Assembly (NCBI GenBank): GCA_022225965.2
Contig: JAKJXP020000112.1
Location: 1 to 64,000 of the forward strand
Reading direction: 5' to 3'
Length of the DNA: 64,000 bases
Origin: Diatrype stigma
Taxonomy: Eukaryota; Ascomycota; Sordariomycetes; Xylariales; Diatrypaceae
Shown piece by piece: positions 21,723-32,919 of the stretch. Below the pieces are notes generated by a model, which had not been told where the DNA came from, made no database searches, and saw only the letters and a program-made list of their open reading frames with translations. How positions within the stretch are numbered: position 1 is the stretch's first letter; each line of letters opens with the position of its first letter. The position numbers and the translations under genes were made by a program.

Positions 21723-23758
21723 ATGCCGTCCGAACCTGGTGAATCTGGGGAACACTTTGTTCACCCTGTGGCAAGACATGCCAAGAAGAAGAAGTAAGCA
21801 CAGCAGTTCCTCGAGAACACTCACCAAGAGCCAGCCAGCCAGCCATCCGTGTCTCTGCTAACAACCGTGGGGTTTGATGATAGGCCCCCCAGTGCATTCG
21901 CGATCGAACCTATCAAGGCATTCTATGTCTTCCTGGCTGCGAATCTGATCGCTGCCCTGTTCGCCCCGATCCAAGACTGCGACGAGACGTATAACTACTG
22001 GGAACCCACACATTATCTCTCCCATGGCTACGGTCGGCAGACGTGGGAATACTCGCCCGAGTATTCAATTCGAAGCTGGTTTTACATTGGAATTCATGCG
22101 ATCGTGGGGAACTTCAGACGATTGCTCCCCCAATCCACAAAGGTACTTGAACCTGGCGGGCTTTGTCTCATGGACCTTCTTGCCTATGGTTTTGGTAGCT
22201 AATGGTGATCAAATAGCTGGGCGAGTTCTATTTCGTGCGATACGTCCTGGCTTTCGCATGTGCCCTATGCCAAGTCCTCTTCTTCCGAGTGATCAGCTTT
22301 ACCCTCAACCCTAGAATCGGCATCTTCTTCATGCTTGCCACTGTACTGTCCCCAGGCAACTTTCATGCAAGTGTTGCGTATCTTCCGTCCAGTTTCGCCA
22401 TGTATACGTCGCTTCTTGGCGCGGCCGCCTTTATGAACTGGAAGGGTGGCCTTAAAACCTCCCAGGGTATCTGGTGGTTTGCGCTGGGCGGTATACTGGG
22501 ATGGCCGTTTGCTGCCGCCCTCGCTGCGCCTTTCCTCGTGGAAGAAGGGCTGTTCGCCCTATTGAGCGACCGAGCTGCCCTATTTCAAGCCATATCACGA
22601 ATTGGACAAGGGGTTCTGTCAGCCCTCTCGTTCCAAGTAAGTAGTAGCGTCGAGCCGGTATTGATCATGGCTCACATTATGTAGGTTGTTGATGCTGCGA
22701 TCAACTCTTTCTTCTACAAGAAGTTCGCGATGGTGTCCTGGAATATTGTCAAATACAACATCTTTTCGTCAACTGGCGGTCCTAATCTATATGGTACGGA
22801 GCCTTGGACGTTCTACTTCAGGAATCTACTCATCAACTTCAACGTCTGGTTTGTCCTCGCCTTACTGTCTCTGCCCCTATTTCTCATCCAAAAGGTATTT
22901 TCAGCCAAACATCATGGTTTTCAATCTGGCTTACGCACTATCGTGTTCCTTTCCCCCTTTTATATGTGGTTGGGCATATTCACCCTGCAACCACATAAAG
23001 AGGAGAGGTTCATGTATCCGGCTTACCCTTTCATCTCGTTGAATGCTGCTCTTGCGCTGCACATCATACTGAATGCCTTTGGGAACTCGGATCCTAAGAC
23101 CCTGGTTGGAAAGGTTCCGGCCAAACTGAAATTAGCCGTGGTTATGGCGTTTATGTTCGTCTCCCTTGACCTAGGACTAGCCCGTGTCGTTGGTGTCTAT
23201 ACCGCCTACTCGGCTCCATTGAAGCTTTACGAGCCTTTAGGCGCCGGAGTATTCGGACAAGAGGGTTTGGGAAGCCGCGGCGACAACGTCTGCTTCGGAA
23301 AGGAGTGGTACCGCTTCCCGAGCTCCTACTTCCTCCCCCGAGACATGCATGTGAAGTTCATCCGATCCGAGTTTCGCGGTCTGCTGCCCGGGGAGTTCTC
23401 CGAAGCTCGAACGGGCTTTGGCTTCTGGAGCGGCACGTGGCTACCGCCGAGCGGCATGAACGACCGGAACGAGGAGGATATGGGGAAGTACGTAGACATC
23501 CGGCAGTGCTCGTTCCTCGTCGACACGCAGTACCCCGAGCACAAGGGAGCTCTGCCCCCGAACGAGCCCGACTACATCTCCGATACCGAGAACTGGGAGG
23601 CGGTCAAGTGCGAACCTTTCCTAGATGCCGGTAGCACCCACCTGCTGGCCAGAGTCCTGTGGGTCCCAGACTTGGACGTCGTTCCGGAGAAGTTCAGGCG
23701 GAAGTGGGGACAGCATTGCTTGTTGCAGAGGAAGCGCCCAGCACCCCAGGTTGAATGA
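21723..23758 (+). CDS. ALG9: Alpha-1,2-mannosyltransferase ALG9 (GT22)
   Basis: Four exons, 21723-21793, 21884-22142, 22217-22636 and 22685-23758, give 607 residues, the normal size. Exon 1 is a short cytosolic N-terminus ending in a Lys run. The luminal catalytic loop shows Gln-Asp-Cys-Asp-Glu-Thr-Tyr-Asn-Tyr-Trp-Glu-Pro-Thr-His-Tyr-Leu, the GT22 signature with the acidic pair. His-Lys-Glu-Glu-Arg-Phe follows later. Many hydrophobic helices span the ER membrane. ALG9 adds mannose from dolichol-phosphate-mannose to the lumenal lipid-linked oligosaccharide precursor for N-glycosylation. All introns are under 100 bases and keep the frame. ALG12 and PIG-B are other GT22 members, but the loop sequence and length fit ALG9 best. 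Confidence 0.93.
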
Positions 23759-25530
23759 ATGAAGGGCGGTCTGATGGGTTTTGCTTTATCTGTTGAATAG
23801 CACCGTTTCTTAAGAGGAGTGACAAAATATCATCACATATATACAGAGCTTGAATCTTACGGTTTCTGGCTTTATTCCCCTGCCATCTAGTGATATCCCT
23901 ATAGTGATAAATAGACCTCCGTAACGAATTGCAGAACGATCTGACATGCCCCCACCCCCCCTCTCGTCCAAAGTCGCTGTACCTTAGTTAACCCAGCCCA
24001 TTGTCTTGTCTATCAGCAGAGTTGACTAGACTCATAAATCGCGAATAGGGTTGTGCGCAGGGGTCTCGAGGTTTACCAGTGAGGTAAGCAGCTATATTCC
24101 ACAGTATCGTATCTAATGGTGTTGTGCTTTGGGTTGAGACCACTCTTTTCCATGCAAAGCACAACGGCTTTTGTATGTATACCTTATTCGATTTGAATCC
24201 CTGGTGCTTGTCTCGGTCTGCTAGCTTTGAAGCGAGGACTTTAATGGAATCTACCAAATATCTTCCGACCTCTAGTTGAGGTTCGCCCTGGTCGTAGCTA
24301 AAAAATAGTTGTAGTGTGATGGCCGTTTACTATGCTTGAAATGACGGTTAGAGATCGGTGATTGCGTTACGTTAAGAGCACCCCTGAAATAGGGGTATAC
24401 GATTACCTAAGCATGGTGGAGTCCGGGTTCCACGCAGGCTCCATGACAACGACGTGGTTAGTGGGGAAGTGGTAGTGCTTGGAGGTGGAATATAATCTAT
24501 TTACTCTTTCTTGTTTCATTACATCTTCTTCTTTTCTTTTTGTCCGATTTCCTTCTCGCTTTTTCTATGGTTGTCAGGAAGTAATCTATGCGTTTTGAAG
24601 TAATACGACTCCTTGCCTGGAGACTGTACAGCAAATGGCAGGACTGTAGAACTGCATTGTCATAATAAAGTAATGTGAAACTTATCGTGTCAAGTCGGGA
24701 TAGTCTAAGTGCTTCATATGGAAAGGGTCCGACAAAGGGATTAAACCGGTTATTCGACTCTGGAATACAGCGCCGGGTGCCACATAGCAATCTACATGCA
24801 AAGCATACTAGTATCACATAGTATCACATGTTACTAGTAATATGGTCGTTGAACGCCGGGGACTAATGCACTCGATCAATTGTTCCGCAGCTGATGTTGA
24901 GTAATTGCTCTGACTCCAGCCATTGGACATTCATGTACATACCTAGACATGATCTAGCGAGGAGAAGCTGGAAGTAAAGGGGGGAGGGGAAACGTGATAG
25001 ATATCATGTGATGACGGAAATTTGGATCCCAAGATTCGTTTCCTTGTCCGTTTGATGTTTACCGCCCTGTCTTGGCTGGAACTTCCCTTCCGGTTGAGAC
25101 CTTGTTAACCTGAACTTCCGCATGACGGTAGGTACTTGCTTTAGGTATGTATGTTGTGCAACGAGTCAAACCGATGACGTTATGGCAGCAGAACAGAATT
25201 GAGTTAATCAATAACTTGGGTAGGTAGGTACCTACCTACCTCTGCTAGACACCCCCAGGGCTACTTATTGAACCTGAAGGCAATGCTTGTTGCAAAAACA
25301 ATTAAAAAGCAGCCAGTTTAAGGAAGGTTCGTACTTGCTGTACCGTCAATGCACCGTCAAGTTAACGTCACTAAGGTTCCACGTTGAACATTACCCAGGT
25401 AGCCTGGAGAACACCATCAGAACTGCCTTCCTGACACAAGACCGCATACTACAAAGGCCCTTCCTTGATTCAGTTCATTCAATCCATTCACACTTAGTCT
25501 CTCCAGCACCATATTACGACTTCGACCATC
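23759..25530. other. Intergenic, no gene seen
   Basis: About 1.8 kb. The only distinctive item is a perfect 22-base palindrome of GGTA/TACC units at 25219-25240. Confidence 0.45.
25219..25240. repeat. Perfect 22-base palindrome of GGTA units
   Basis: GGTAGGTAGGT is followed directly by its reverse complement. It is 290 bases before the start of the four-helix membrane protein gene. Confidence 0.85.
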
Positions 25531-26316
25531 ATGGCTCGTGAGTCCTATGCCAACACCAATGCCAACGGCAATGCCCATGCCGACGTCGATGGCGAGACAG
25601 GTCTGTTGACCCGATGGGTCCCTGAGAAGCTGAAGCACTCAGCCTTCTACCGCTGGTTTCTGCGACTTGTCCGGGTCCTCCAGTTCCTGTCTGCCGTCAT
25701 CTCACTCGGCATCTTCTCCTCGCGCCTCTACAAGGTGTATCGCCTGGTCAACTCCATCAAGACCTCAGTTGGCGTCAACCACGCCTTCGGGGCTGTCGAA
25801 GGCATCCTTGCCGTTGCGGTCCTCTACACGCTGCTGGCCGTGATCATGTCGCTGCTGCTCAAGGGCGGTGGTCCGAAATGGCTTCGATGGCTCTGGGTCT
25901 TGCTCGACCTCCTTTTCGTCGGCGCCTTCATTGCGGTCTCGGTCCTGACTTCGCCGCGTGGAGGCATGGCGGGCCCCAAGCATTGCTACGATAACAGAGA
26001 CGCGAGCAACAACGACAATCTGACTGGGGAGACGGCCAACCGCACCGACGATACCTGCAACCTGCCCTGGGGCACGTTCATCTTGGCCATCATTAGCACG
26101 TAAGTCCCTTCCCCCCTCAATAATTACTATAGCTGGCATTGGCTTAAATCCTGTGCTAATCTTATGCATAGCCTCCTGCACGCCATCACTGCCGCGTTCC
26201 ACGAAGTGCGTGATCGCTACAAGCAACACCGAGTTCATAGCCAAGCCAAGGTGGAACGAGACGGCATGGCTGCGCAACAGCATGAACAGCAACAGTATCA
26301 ACCGCAACAGTATTGA
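25531..26316 (+). CDS. MARVEL-like four-helix membrane protein
   Basis: Two exons, 25531-26099 and 26172-26316, give about 237 residues. After a hydrophilic start come four predicted helices: Val-Leu-Gln-Phe-Leu-Ser-Ala-Val-Ile-Ser-Leu-Gly-Ile-Phe; Ala-Val-Glu-Gly-Ile-Leu-Ala-Val-Ala-Val-Leu-Tyr; Trp-Val-Leu-Leu-Asp-Leu-Leu-Phe-Val-Gly-Ala-Phe-Ile-Ala; and the one at the exon junction. A loop of about 35 residues with two Cys and Asn-Leu-Thr/Asn-Arg-Thr glycosylation sites sits between helices 3 and 4. The C-terminal tail is Gln-rich. This plan fits fungal MARVEL-domain proteins of the plasma membrane. No function is known from the sequence. Confidence 0.8.
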
Positions 26317-27290
26317 TGAGAAGAATTGAGGCCGATTTAAGGAGGATGTGTATCGGTGACGGGCTTATTTATGTCTCGTTATTGGACCTGCTATTCGGAA
26401 TCATTGTCTCTTACTCTTTACATTTCTGTTTGCTAGCTAAGCTCCGTCCGTGGTTATGATGAGGTCACCTGGGATGTGAGATGTCTTTTTTGTGGGGTTT
26501 GCTCAATGAATCTTTAGGGGATTTGGGGGGAAATAAATTCCTGTTTAGTGGCTTCAACCAATCAGGAGGGCGAGAGCTAGAAGTTGTGCTGGCATGCCAT
26601 GCAATTATTGATCCAACAGTGAGGTACTACTGCACCTACCTAATACTTACCGGGAGGTACAGAAGCGGGAACTAATGCGAATGATGAAATCAATATAATC
26701 AATCAAGATCCATCCATGATCCTTCCAGGTTTGTGAGACTGCATGCCCACTGCCGACTCAGCTCTCGCTGGGAAATGATTGAGAAGAACTTCCAAGGTTG
26801 GATGAAAGGCAAGGCACCAGGCCTGCCAGGTAGGAAGTGTCAGTGTCAATTCGAAGTGATGAGGAAATGGCGGCGGAGTTTTCGCTCCAGTATGACGAGT
26901 TCTGAGTGACCACTGATTCCGATCCTGCCTAGCGATTGCAGGTGATGACGATTGTAGACTTAAGGTTTCACGAGAGGAAGCTCCTGGCCGGCCCAAACAC
27001 GCTGGGAAACATGCTAGAAGACATGCACCCTACGTCATGTCCTCATCACGGAATTGCGAGCACAACCTACACAACCTACTTACACAACACACACCACAGC
27101 CTGTCCGCACCCATAGTCATGACTGCCTACTTACGCACGCTCTTCTTTTACTTATTGCAGTGAACATCTCTGTCGGTATCGCCATCCTATAACTTCCAGC
27201 ATTCGCGTCAGTATATCCTCCAGACCATCATTCTCAAGCCCATTACCGTATACCTTGAATCGAAGTTCAATCCAAGTTCGACCAGCTACA
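26317..27290. other. Intergenic, no gene seen
   Basis: This lies between the MARVEL-like gene and the reticulon gene, both on the plus strand. It contains the reticulon promoter. Confidence 0.45.
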
Positions 27291-28791
27291 ATGAGCGACC
27301 AAGGCTATGTGGTTATGCCCGTCCGGGCCGACGGTGCTCAGCAACAGAACCCGGATGAATGTAAGCTTCTCCAGATCCACCAAGGTGTTCCTATTCAGGG
27401 ACCGCTAAGGGACCGCTGAGAACTCATTGGCATTTCTAGTCGCTTCCGCCATCCAGAAGTCGTTGCACGAGAAGCTGCATCCTGGGGAGCATCAGGCAAC
27501 CAAGCCGGAAGATGGACCGCTGAAGAAAGTCATGGGTATGGATGTCTGAACGAGAAATCTCGTGGGAATGCGCGCCGTACTAATCCGTTGATATCATAGC
27601 CAACCAAGACAGTCTTTACAAGTACATCTCGGTAAGTTGCCCGCTCACGAGTTGTAGCCAGTTGCTGGGTTGCTAATGTACCTTGCAGTGGGAGGATCCA
27701 TTTCGCACGCTCGGATCCTATCTCGGGCTTCTGAGTCTCCTCCTTGGAGTGCACTACCTACACCCGACACAGCTATTCTTGAAGATAGGAGCCACTGGCC
27801 TTGGAGGTATGCAGTTTCAACGCCCTACGGTTGATAAATGAAATGTTATTGACATTTGTCTTATCAGCTGTGTCTTTCCTATCCCTCGTCAGCCGTGCAA
27901 CCAAGTCCGACTTCTTTGCCCGTCTTCGACCGGAGTATAAGCAGGTCCCAGAGTCAACCCTCAACGCTACGCTGAAAGACATCCATGATCTCGTGCAGTA
28001 CTCCGTAGTGCAAGCCCAGAAGGTTGTCTGGGGCGAAGACATAGAAAAGACGTTTGGTGTGAGTCTCGGCCCTAGCAAGTCGTATCAACAGCTGCGGAAA
28101 TCTCCAACTAACACAAGCACAGGCTTTCTTCGGCGTCACAGCTTTGTTCTGGCTGATCAAGGTTGTCTCTCCCTTTGGACTGGCGATTCTCGGCTTGACC
28201 TCACTCTACATTGCTCCTCTCGTGTCTTCGCCCCGCGGCCGTCAGGTCGCTCAGGATGCCAAAGTTCGTGCGCAGGAGCTCGCGAATGCGACCGCTGAGA
28301 ACGCGAAAGGCATTGCGCAGGATGGCAAAGCCAAAGCCGCAGAGTTATCGTCCAAGGCACAACAGACTGCTGGGAACCTGTCTGCTAGCGCGCAACAGAC
28401 CGCCGCAGATACCAAGCAACGCGTTGGGTTTGCAGCTCAGAACGGACAGCAGACCGCCGCCGACACGTACAATCAAGCCAAGGGTACTGCCGCAGAGTTG
28501 TCCAACCAAGCCAGAGAGACGGCTCCCCGTGTCGCGGGCACCGCTACGGAACACGCTAGGCAGTTACCTAACCTGGGAGCCAATGCCCTAAACAGTGCTT
28601 CGGATACCGTAGGATCTTCCCTGGGTATAGGCTCGCAGAAGTACGGCAATGACTCTCGCTTCAGCAATACCGATGGTGGACACCATGACAGCAGCAACCG
28701 GTATGCGACCGTGGGTCAACCGGTTACCAAGGTGGAGCCGAAGGTTACTGTTGATGGAACCATCCCGCGATACGATCAGACTCGCACCTGA
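27291..28791 (+). CDS. Reticulon-like ER membrane-shaping protein
   Basis: Six exons, 27291-27360, 27440-27535, 27600-27631, 27689-27806, 27868-28058 and 28123-28791, keep frame and give 391 residues. The reticulon homology domain has two long hydrophobic hairpins. The first is Tyr-Leu-Gly-Leu-Leu-Ser-Leu-Leu-Leu-Gly-Val-His-Tyr ... Ala-Thr-Gly-Leu-Gly. The second is Phe-Phe-Gly-Val-Thr-Ala-Leu-Phe-Trp-Leu-Ile-Lys ... Leu-Tyr-Ile-Ala-Pro-Leu-Val. A hydrophilic loop with Arg-Leu-Arg-Pro-Glu-Tyr lies between them. The long C-terminal tail (about 160 residues) is Ala/Gln/Lys-rich with LEA-like repeats (Lys-Ala-Gln-Gln-Thr-Ala). Reticulons bend ER tubules. The tail is unusual in length and may form an amphipathic helix or resist desiccation; that is inference. 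Confidence 0.86.
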
Positions 28792-30244
28792 AGGCTGACA
28801 GGAAAGTTGAATGCTTTGACGGAGGGCTTTCCATTATGCTAAACAGAGAGGTCATGGAGATCGGGTATCGTTATGCTAGTAGTATGTCGCAGAGAGTGCT
28901 AAGGCATCAGGACGAAGAAGCATCGTTAGAGCAATGAAGGTTGGTAGGCGTCGCTGAATTTTCAATCCGAGAATGGCCAAAACAGTTGCATGCTTCTTCT
29001 TGAGCGGTTAGTAACAGCAAAGTATGGGCTTTTATAAGCTGCAGCCAGATCTTCAGGGGACTCAACCTTCGACATGGTGGAGTAGCTCAATGGTTTGCCT
29101 GCCTGCTTACAGACCTTCTACATAGGTATCATGATATTGCATTACCAAAACAAAATTGTTATTATCATCGTGTCAGATCATAATCGAGTAATGACGTGAA
29201 GTGATAGTTAGTTTGACAATTGTTCGACTGGCCCCTGACGTGAAAAGCTAGGACTCATGAGGTCGTTCATTATGGCAAGGATCTTCGGAGATAGATCCAT
29301 TCTTATCTCCAAATAGGGGGCCCCTCAAATATAGCCCGAGTGTCTTTTCACTTTACTGCCCACAAGTATAGCCGCTTGTTACCTGTGAAGAGGCTTCCTA
29401 TCGTCCTCTCTAATCCGTTGTAATTGCCTATACTACTGGATCTGGTATATCAGGTGATGAAGAAGGAAGGGTTCCCAGCTTTATATACATTCGGTACGGG
29501 CGCTAGGGGAATCCTAAGGGCCGCGCGCCACCTACACTAGCCTCAGGGGGTGAGCCACCCCCCTAAGTCACTGGGGCAAGTATAGCGACCAAGATGATCC
29601 AACATAGGTATGCACTAGTTGAAGTTTCTCCGACCATATAAGGAGCTGCCCCCATCCCCCCCGGAACTTCCATAGGCTCGAAGTCTATTCTCATCCCTAA
29701 CCCACCCCCTACCTAGCAGCTGTCTATCACTTTGGCGTGACATATTTCCCTGTAGATGGAGAGGGAGTTAAGAAATATTCTTTTGGCGGAAGGCCCTACA
29801 GTTATGTACAACATGGATAGGATCCATAGGGATACCACCATGGCAGACATAACAGGAACTAGTCACATCATAGTAAATACTATATCGTACGAACCAATAG
29901 CAGCGGATCGTAATAGAAGCGCTTTCATATGATTAAGGAAGTAGGTCGCTTCTATGCTAAGGCTGGGCTAAGATGATTCTCATAACGATTCAAAGTGAAT
30001 AACATGTAAAATTGATGCCGTGGAGCCTCTGAAAGCACAAAACCCAACTTGAGATACCTACTTTGCTATAAAAGAGCACACCCTTCCTTAAGTATGATTA
30101 TAATACCAGGAGTTGACTAGATACCCTTTATTGGCCCCCGCATTTCCCCCTTTCCAGCTGTGTTAATTCGAGTGTTGGCCCATAGCACCCCCGTTCAATA
30201 TTTTAACGCCACCAAAGTTGCAGTCAATGCCATAATTGCTCCAT
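28792..30244. other. Intergenic, no gene seen
   Basis: About 1.45 kb. A tRNA A-box-like string near 29086 has no matching B box. A short GC-rich patch at about 29495-29575 stands out from the AT-rich surroundings without a coding frame. Confidence 0.4.
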
Positions 30245-30967
30245 CTAATTGGTGATACCAGCAGCATTATTAAACTCGGCGTTTAATTCACGCACGCAGG
30301 CTTCGTGTTCGTTTCGAAATCTCTCAAACGATGGTTCCGTCATTAACTCGCGGCGGTTATCACGTCGAACTGAAATTGCCTGTATGACTCTGCGGTCTAC
30401 TCTCCCATCCTCATAAGCAGCACCCATAGCCTGTTGCCAATGCATGTCAAGGGTGGCGAGTTCTTCAATGAGTTCCCCTGCAGTCGATATGATGACCTCC
30501 TGTCTTTCGGCGTATTGGGTATGCGCTGTATGATTCGGGCCTTGGCTACTATTGTACTGGGTTATCGTCTCCAACGCCTCTCGTAGGGTGCGGCTGATGC
30601 GTCTGATCTCGCGTTCTGGCAAACTTCTATGTGCCTTCCAAGCATAGCGCTGGGTATTCCATTGCACCTTCAGCTGGTCGAGAATCGCGGTGCACGTAGG
30701 ACAGGTGCCCCTCCTATTATCTCTCCACTGATAATAACAAGGATCGCACGGGGGTTCATGCTTGCGTCTCTGCGGTTCTGAGCAGAGGACTTTCTCGAGC
30801 GGTGTTCCGTCTGAGTCCCAGTGGCCGCAGGAAAAGCCGACGTAGGGTTGGATGCACATGTTTGCCGGTGGGAAACCAATACCCTTGGTCTTTGATGCTA
30901 CCTCAGCGGCTGATAAAGCAAAGCCGGTCGAGGTGTCCGTATGGAACCCGTTCCGATCCAAATACAT
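30245..30967 (-). CDS. Cys-rich (possible zinc-binding) protein, family unknown
   Basis: A single exon gives 240 residues from the first in-frame ATG at 30967. The frame is open about 54 bases further but without ATG, so an upstream exon is possible. The N-terminal half has a Cys/His set: Met-Cys-Ile-Gln-Pro-Tyr, Phe-Ser-Cys-Gly-His-Trp, Val-Leu-Cys-Ser, Pro-Pro-Cys-Asp-Pro-Cys-Tyr-Tyr, and Gly-Thr-Cys-Pro-Thr-Cys. It looks like a treble-clef or RING-like metal site. The C-terminal half is helical, charged and Arg/Glu-rich. I know of similar short fungal proteins only as uncharacterised. It could also be a remnant of a larger gene. Confidence 0.6.
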   Translation of the reverse strand: MYLDRNGFHTDTSTGFALSAAEVASKTKGIGFPPANMCIQPYVGFSCGHWDSDGTPLEKVLCSEPQRRKHEPPCDPCYYQWRDNRRGTCPTCTAILDQLKVQWNTQRYAWKAHRSLPEREIRRISRTLREALETITQYNSSQGPNHTAHTQYAERQEVIISTAGELIEELATLDMHWQQAMGAAYEDGRVDRRVIQAISVRRDNRRELMTEPSFERFRNEHEACVRELNAEFNNAAGITN

Positions 30968-31497
30968 GAACTGAGGGGAGGCTACGCTTTTATAAACAAC
31001 ACCGGCGCCTTGGTTTGACAAACATTCTACTGAAGCTCTGTGAAGACGTCGCAGAATGCTTTACGGGTGACTAGGTGTAGTGGTGACATGGTAATTGAAT
31101 ATATGTTGACACATGGGGTCTGTGAATAATTGCATTTTCCCAAGGGCACTTTTCGGATGGCCAGCCCCTCATAGGGTTCGCAAATACCACGTCAAGTGAT
31201 GGATCTTTTTGTGTAGTGGGTTGGTGAATCATAGTAACATAAGAATGAGGAGTAACCTCAACTACGGAAGGTGTGTAACGCCCAGCGAGGTAGTGTGATT
31301 AAGAAAAGAGTATGTCGGAATGGATAGAGGTCTCACACTTGAATATCGTCCAGTGATTGATTGATTCTCTGGTGTAATATGAAAACCTGAAAAGCACCCA
31401 CACTGCCGTCACTCTAAAATCAACACCACCAATCTTCCCAGTAACGAAGTAAAGAACGAAGCAAGGAAACCTCTCTTCAATTCATTTACTACCTGAA
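30968..31497. other. Intergenic, no gene seen
   Basis: This lies between the Cys-rich protein gene and the broken paralog copy. Only regulatory or untranslated sequence is expected. Confidence 0.4.
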
Positions 31498-32205
31498 CTA
31501 GTTGCTAACTCCAGTCGGATCTGTCTCGGCCTGTCTGACGGGCCGTAGGCCGATTCCATGAGTAGGCGGATCTCTTTCCGCCTGCGCAAGCTCGACAGCC
31601 TCGGGGCTGATGTAGTTCAGATCCCTCAAGCGTCGGAGATACTCCATGGTCCACTCTTGACATCGTCTATTCGTAGTCTGGGATCTCGCAATGCGTCAGT
31701 GAAAGAGAGAGAGAAAAGAAAAAGAAAATAAAAAATCCCAAACCACCATATTTAAGCTAAAAAGGGGCAAATACTAGGTAGATGGGCCCTCACATCATTC
31801 ATAGGCGCCAAGAAGTTCTGGCTCTTTCCCGGCCTGCGGACTTCAAGGCCTCGCCGTCCAGGATGCCCGTCGCCCTGTGGTTGAACGAGCAGCCTCCCCC
31901 CTCGGGCCCAGACTCGGCGTCGGAGTCGGAGCCGCAGTCACGGATGAAGCCCTCCCCGCGGACACGGAGCCGATGCGGACCGCTTCCTGCAGGTACGGCG
32001 AGTCCCGGCAGTCGAAGTTGCGCTTGAACTCGTGCTAGTACCCGGACATGGGCGCGCCGACGGCGTGGATCACGGTACCCCGGCATGCGGCGGCCCGGTC
32101 GTTGGGATCCTTGTGCGCGTCGCTCTCGTGGGGTACGAACAGGGCGAAGTGCGCTCGTTGCGCCTTGCTCTGCCGGCACTTGAGCCAGAGGGGACGGGTG
32201 GCCAT
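31498..32205 (-). pseudogene. Broken paralog of the 34.2-34.9 kb gene
   Basis: The gene starts at ATG 32205 (Met-Ala-Thr-Arg-Pro-Leu-Trp-Leu-Lys) and aligns along its length with the intact minus-strand gene at 34238-34890. Codon 57 is TAG (32037-32035), where the intact copy has Thr, just before the shared Glu-Phe-Lys-Arg. After Gly-Ser-Val-Ser the match continues only after changing frame, and it changes frame again before the Gly-Lys-Ser-Gln-Asn-Phe/Gly-Arg-Ser-Lys-Asn-Phe match. The last exon (about 31673-31498) is still open: Thr-Thr-Asn-Arg-Arg-Cys-Gln-Glu-Trp-Thr-Met-Glu-Tyr-Leu, ending in TAG. The donor GTGAGG at the same place is kept. Exon 1 is far more GC-rich than in the intact copy. 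This is a decayed duplicate. Confidence 0.8.
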
Positions 32206-32919
32206 TTTGGGTCACGAGTGGGGCGCGATGCTGAGCAGCTGAGATGTATATGGGGGTATTCGGTAAAGGGTAAGCATAATAATATGGGTCCCCGAAATGG
32301 ACAACAGGAATGGAGTCTAGGCATGGTAGAAACTGAGAAGAAACCTAGGTTGGTTGTGTGTGTAAAAAATAGAGAAGAGAAAGAAGGCTCCTTACCTTGA
32401 TAAGTCGACCTAAGATCCCCTTTCGTACATGAGCCAACACGTTCAGGGGTTGTAGGTAAATGCCTGGGGAAAGATGGGTCCGATGTAATTGAACGGTACA
32501 TGTGGGCAGCCCTGCTACTTACAAGTACCTGGTACTAATGCAGGTATTTATAGGTACAATTGTTATAGGTACAGGGCGCAATGTAGGTAGTAAGGCCTAA
32601 GGCAGGGGTGCCTCGTGGGGTTGATCTCTGAAGCCTACGTGTACTAGTAGGTATATTGCTAGACATTGTAACGGTGAAGCTCCACTACATTCCCCTTGGG
32701 CGTTGCGCCGTTGATACCATGGGTTTATGGAATACCTACATGTACTTATGTACCGTTAAACATTCCAACGCCAACATTGAAGAACAACAACTACCCAGGC
32801 TGCCAGGTAGCATGTTTACTCGTGCTGGAACTATTAAAACCCTGGCCCCTCTTCTATTTCATGTTTCTTTGCGGACTTAGAGGGAGCCCTTTAATTCCAT
32901 TCTCTTGCCACACTTGACA
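32206..32919. other. Divergent promoter of broken paralog and kinase
   Basis: About 700 bases between the divergent starts. No gene was seen. Confidence 0.4.

Noticed and set aside
29080..29165. tRNA-like A box (TAGCTCAATGG)
   Set aside because: No B box or cloverleaf pairing follows within the needed distance.
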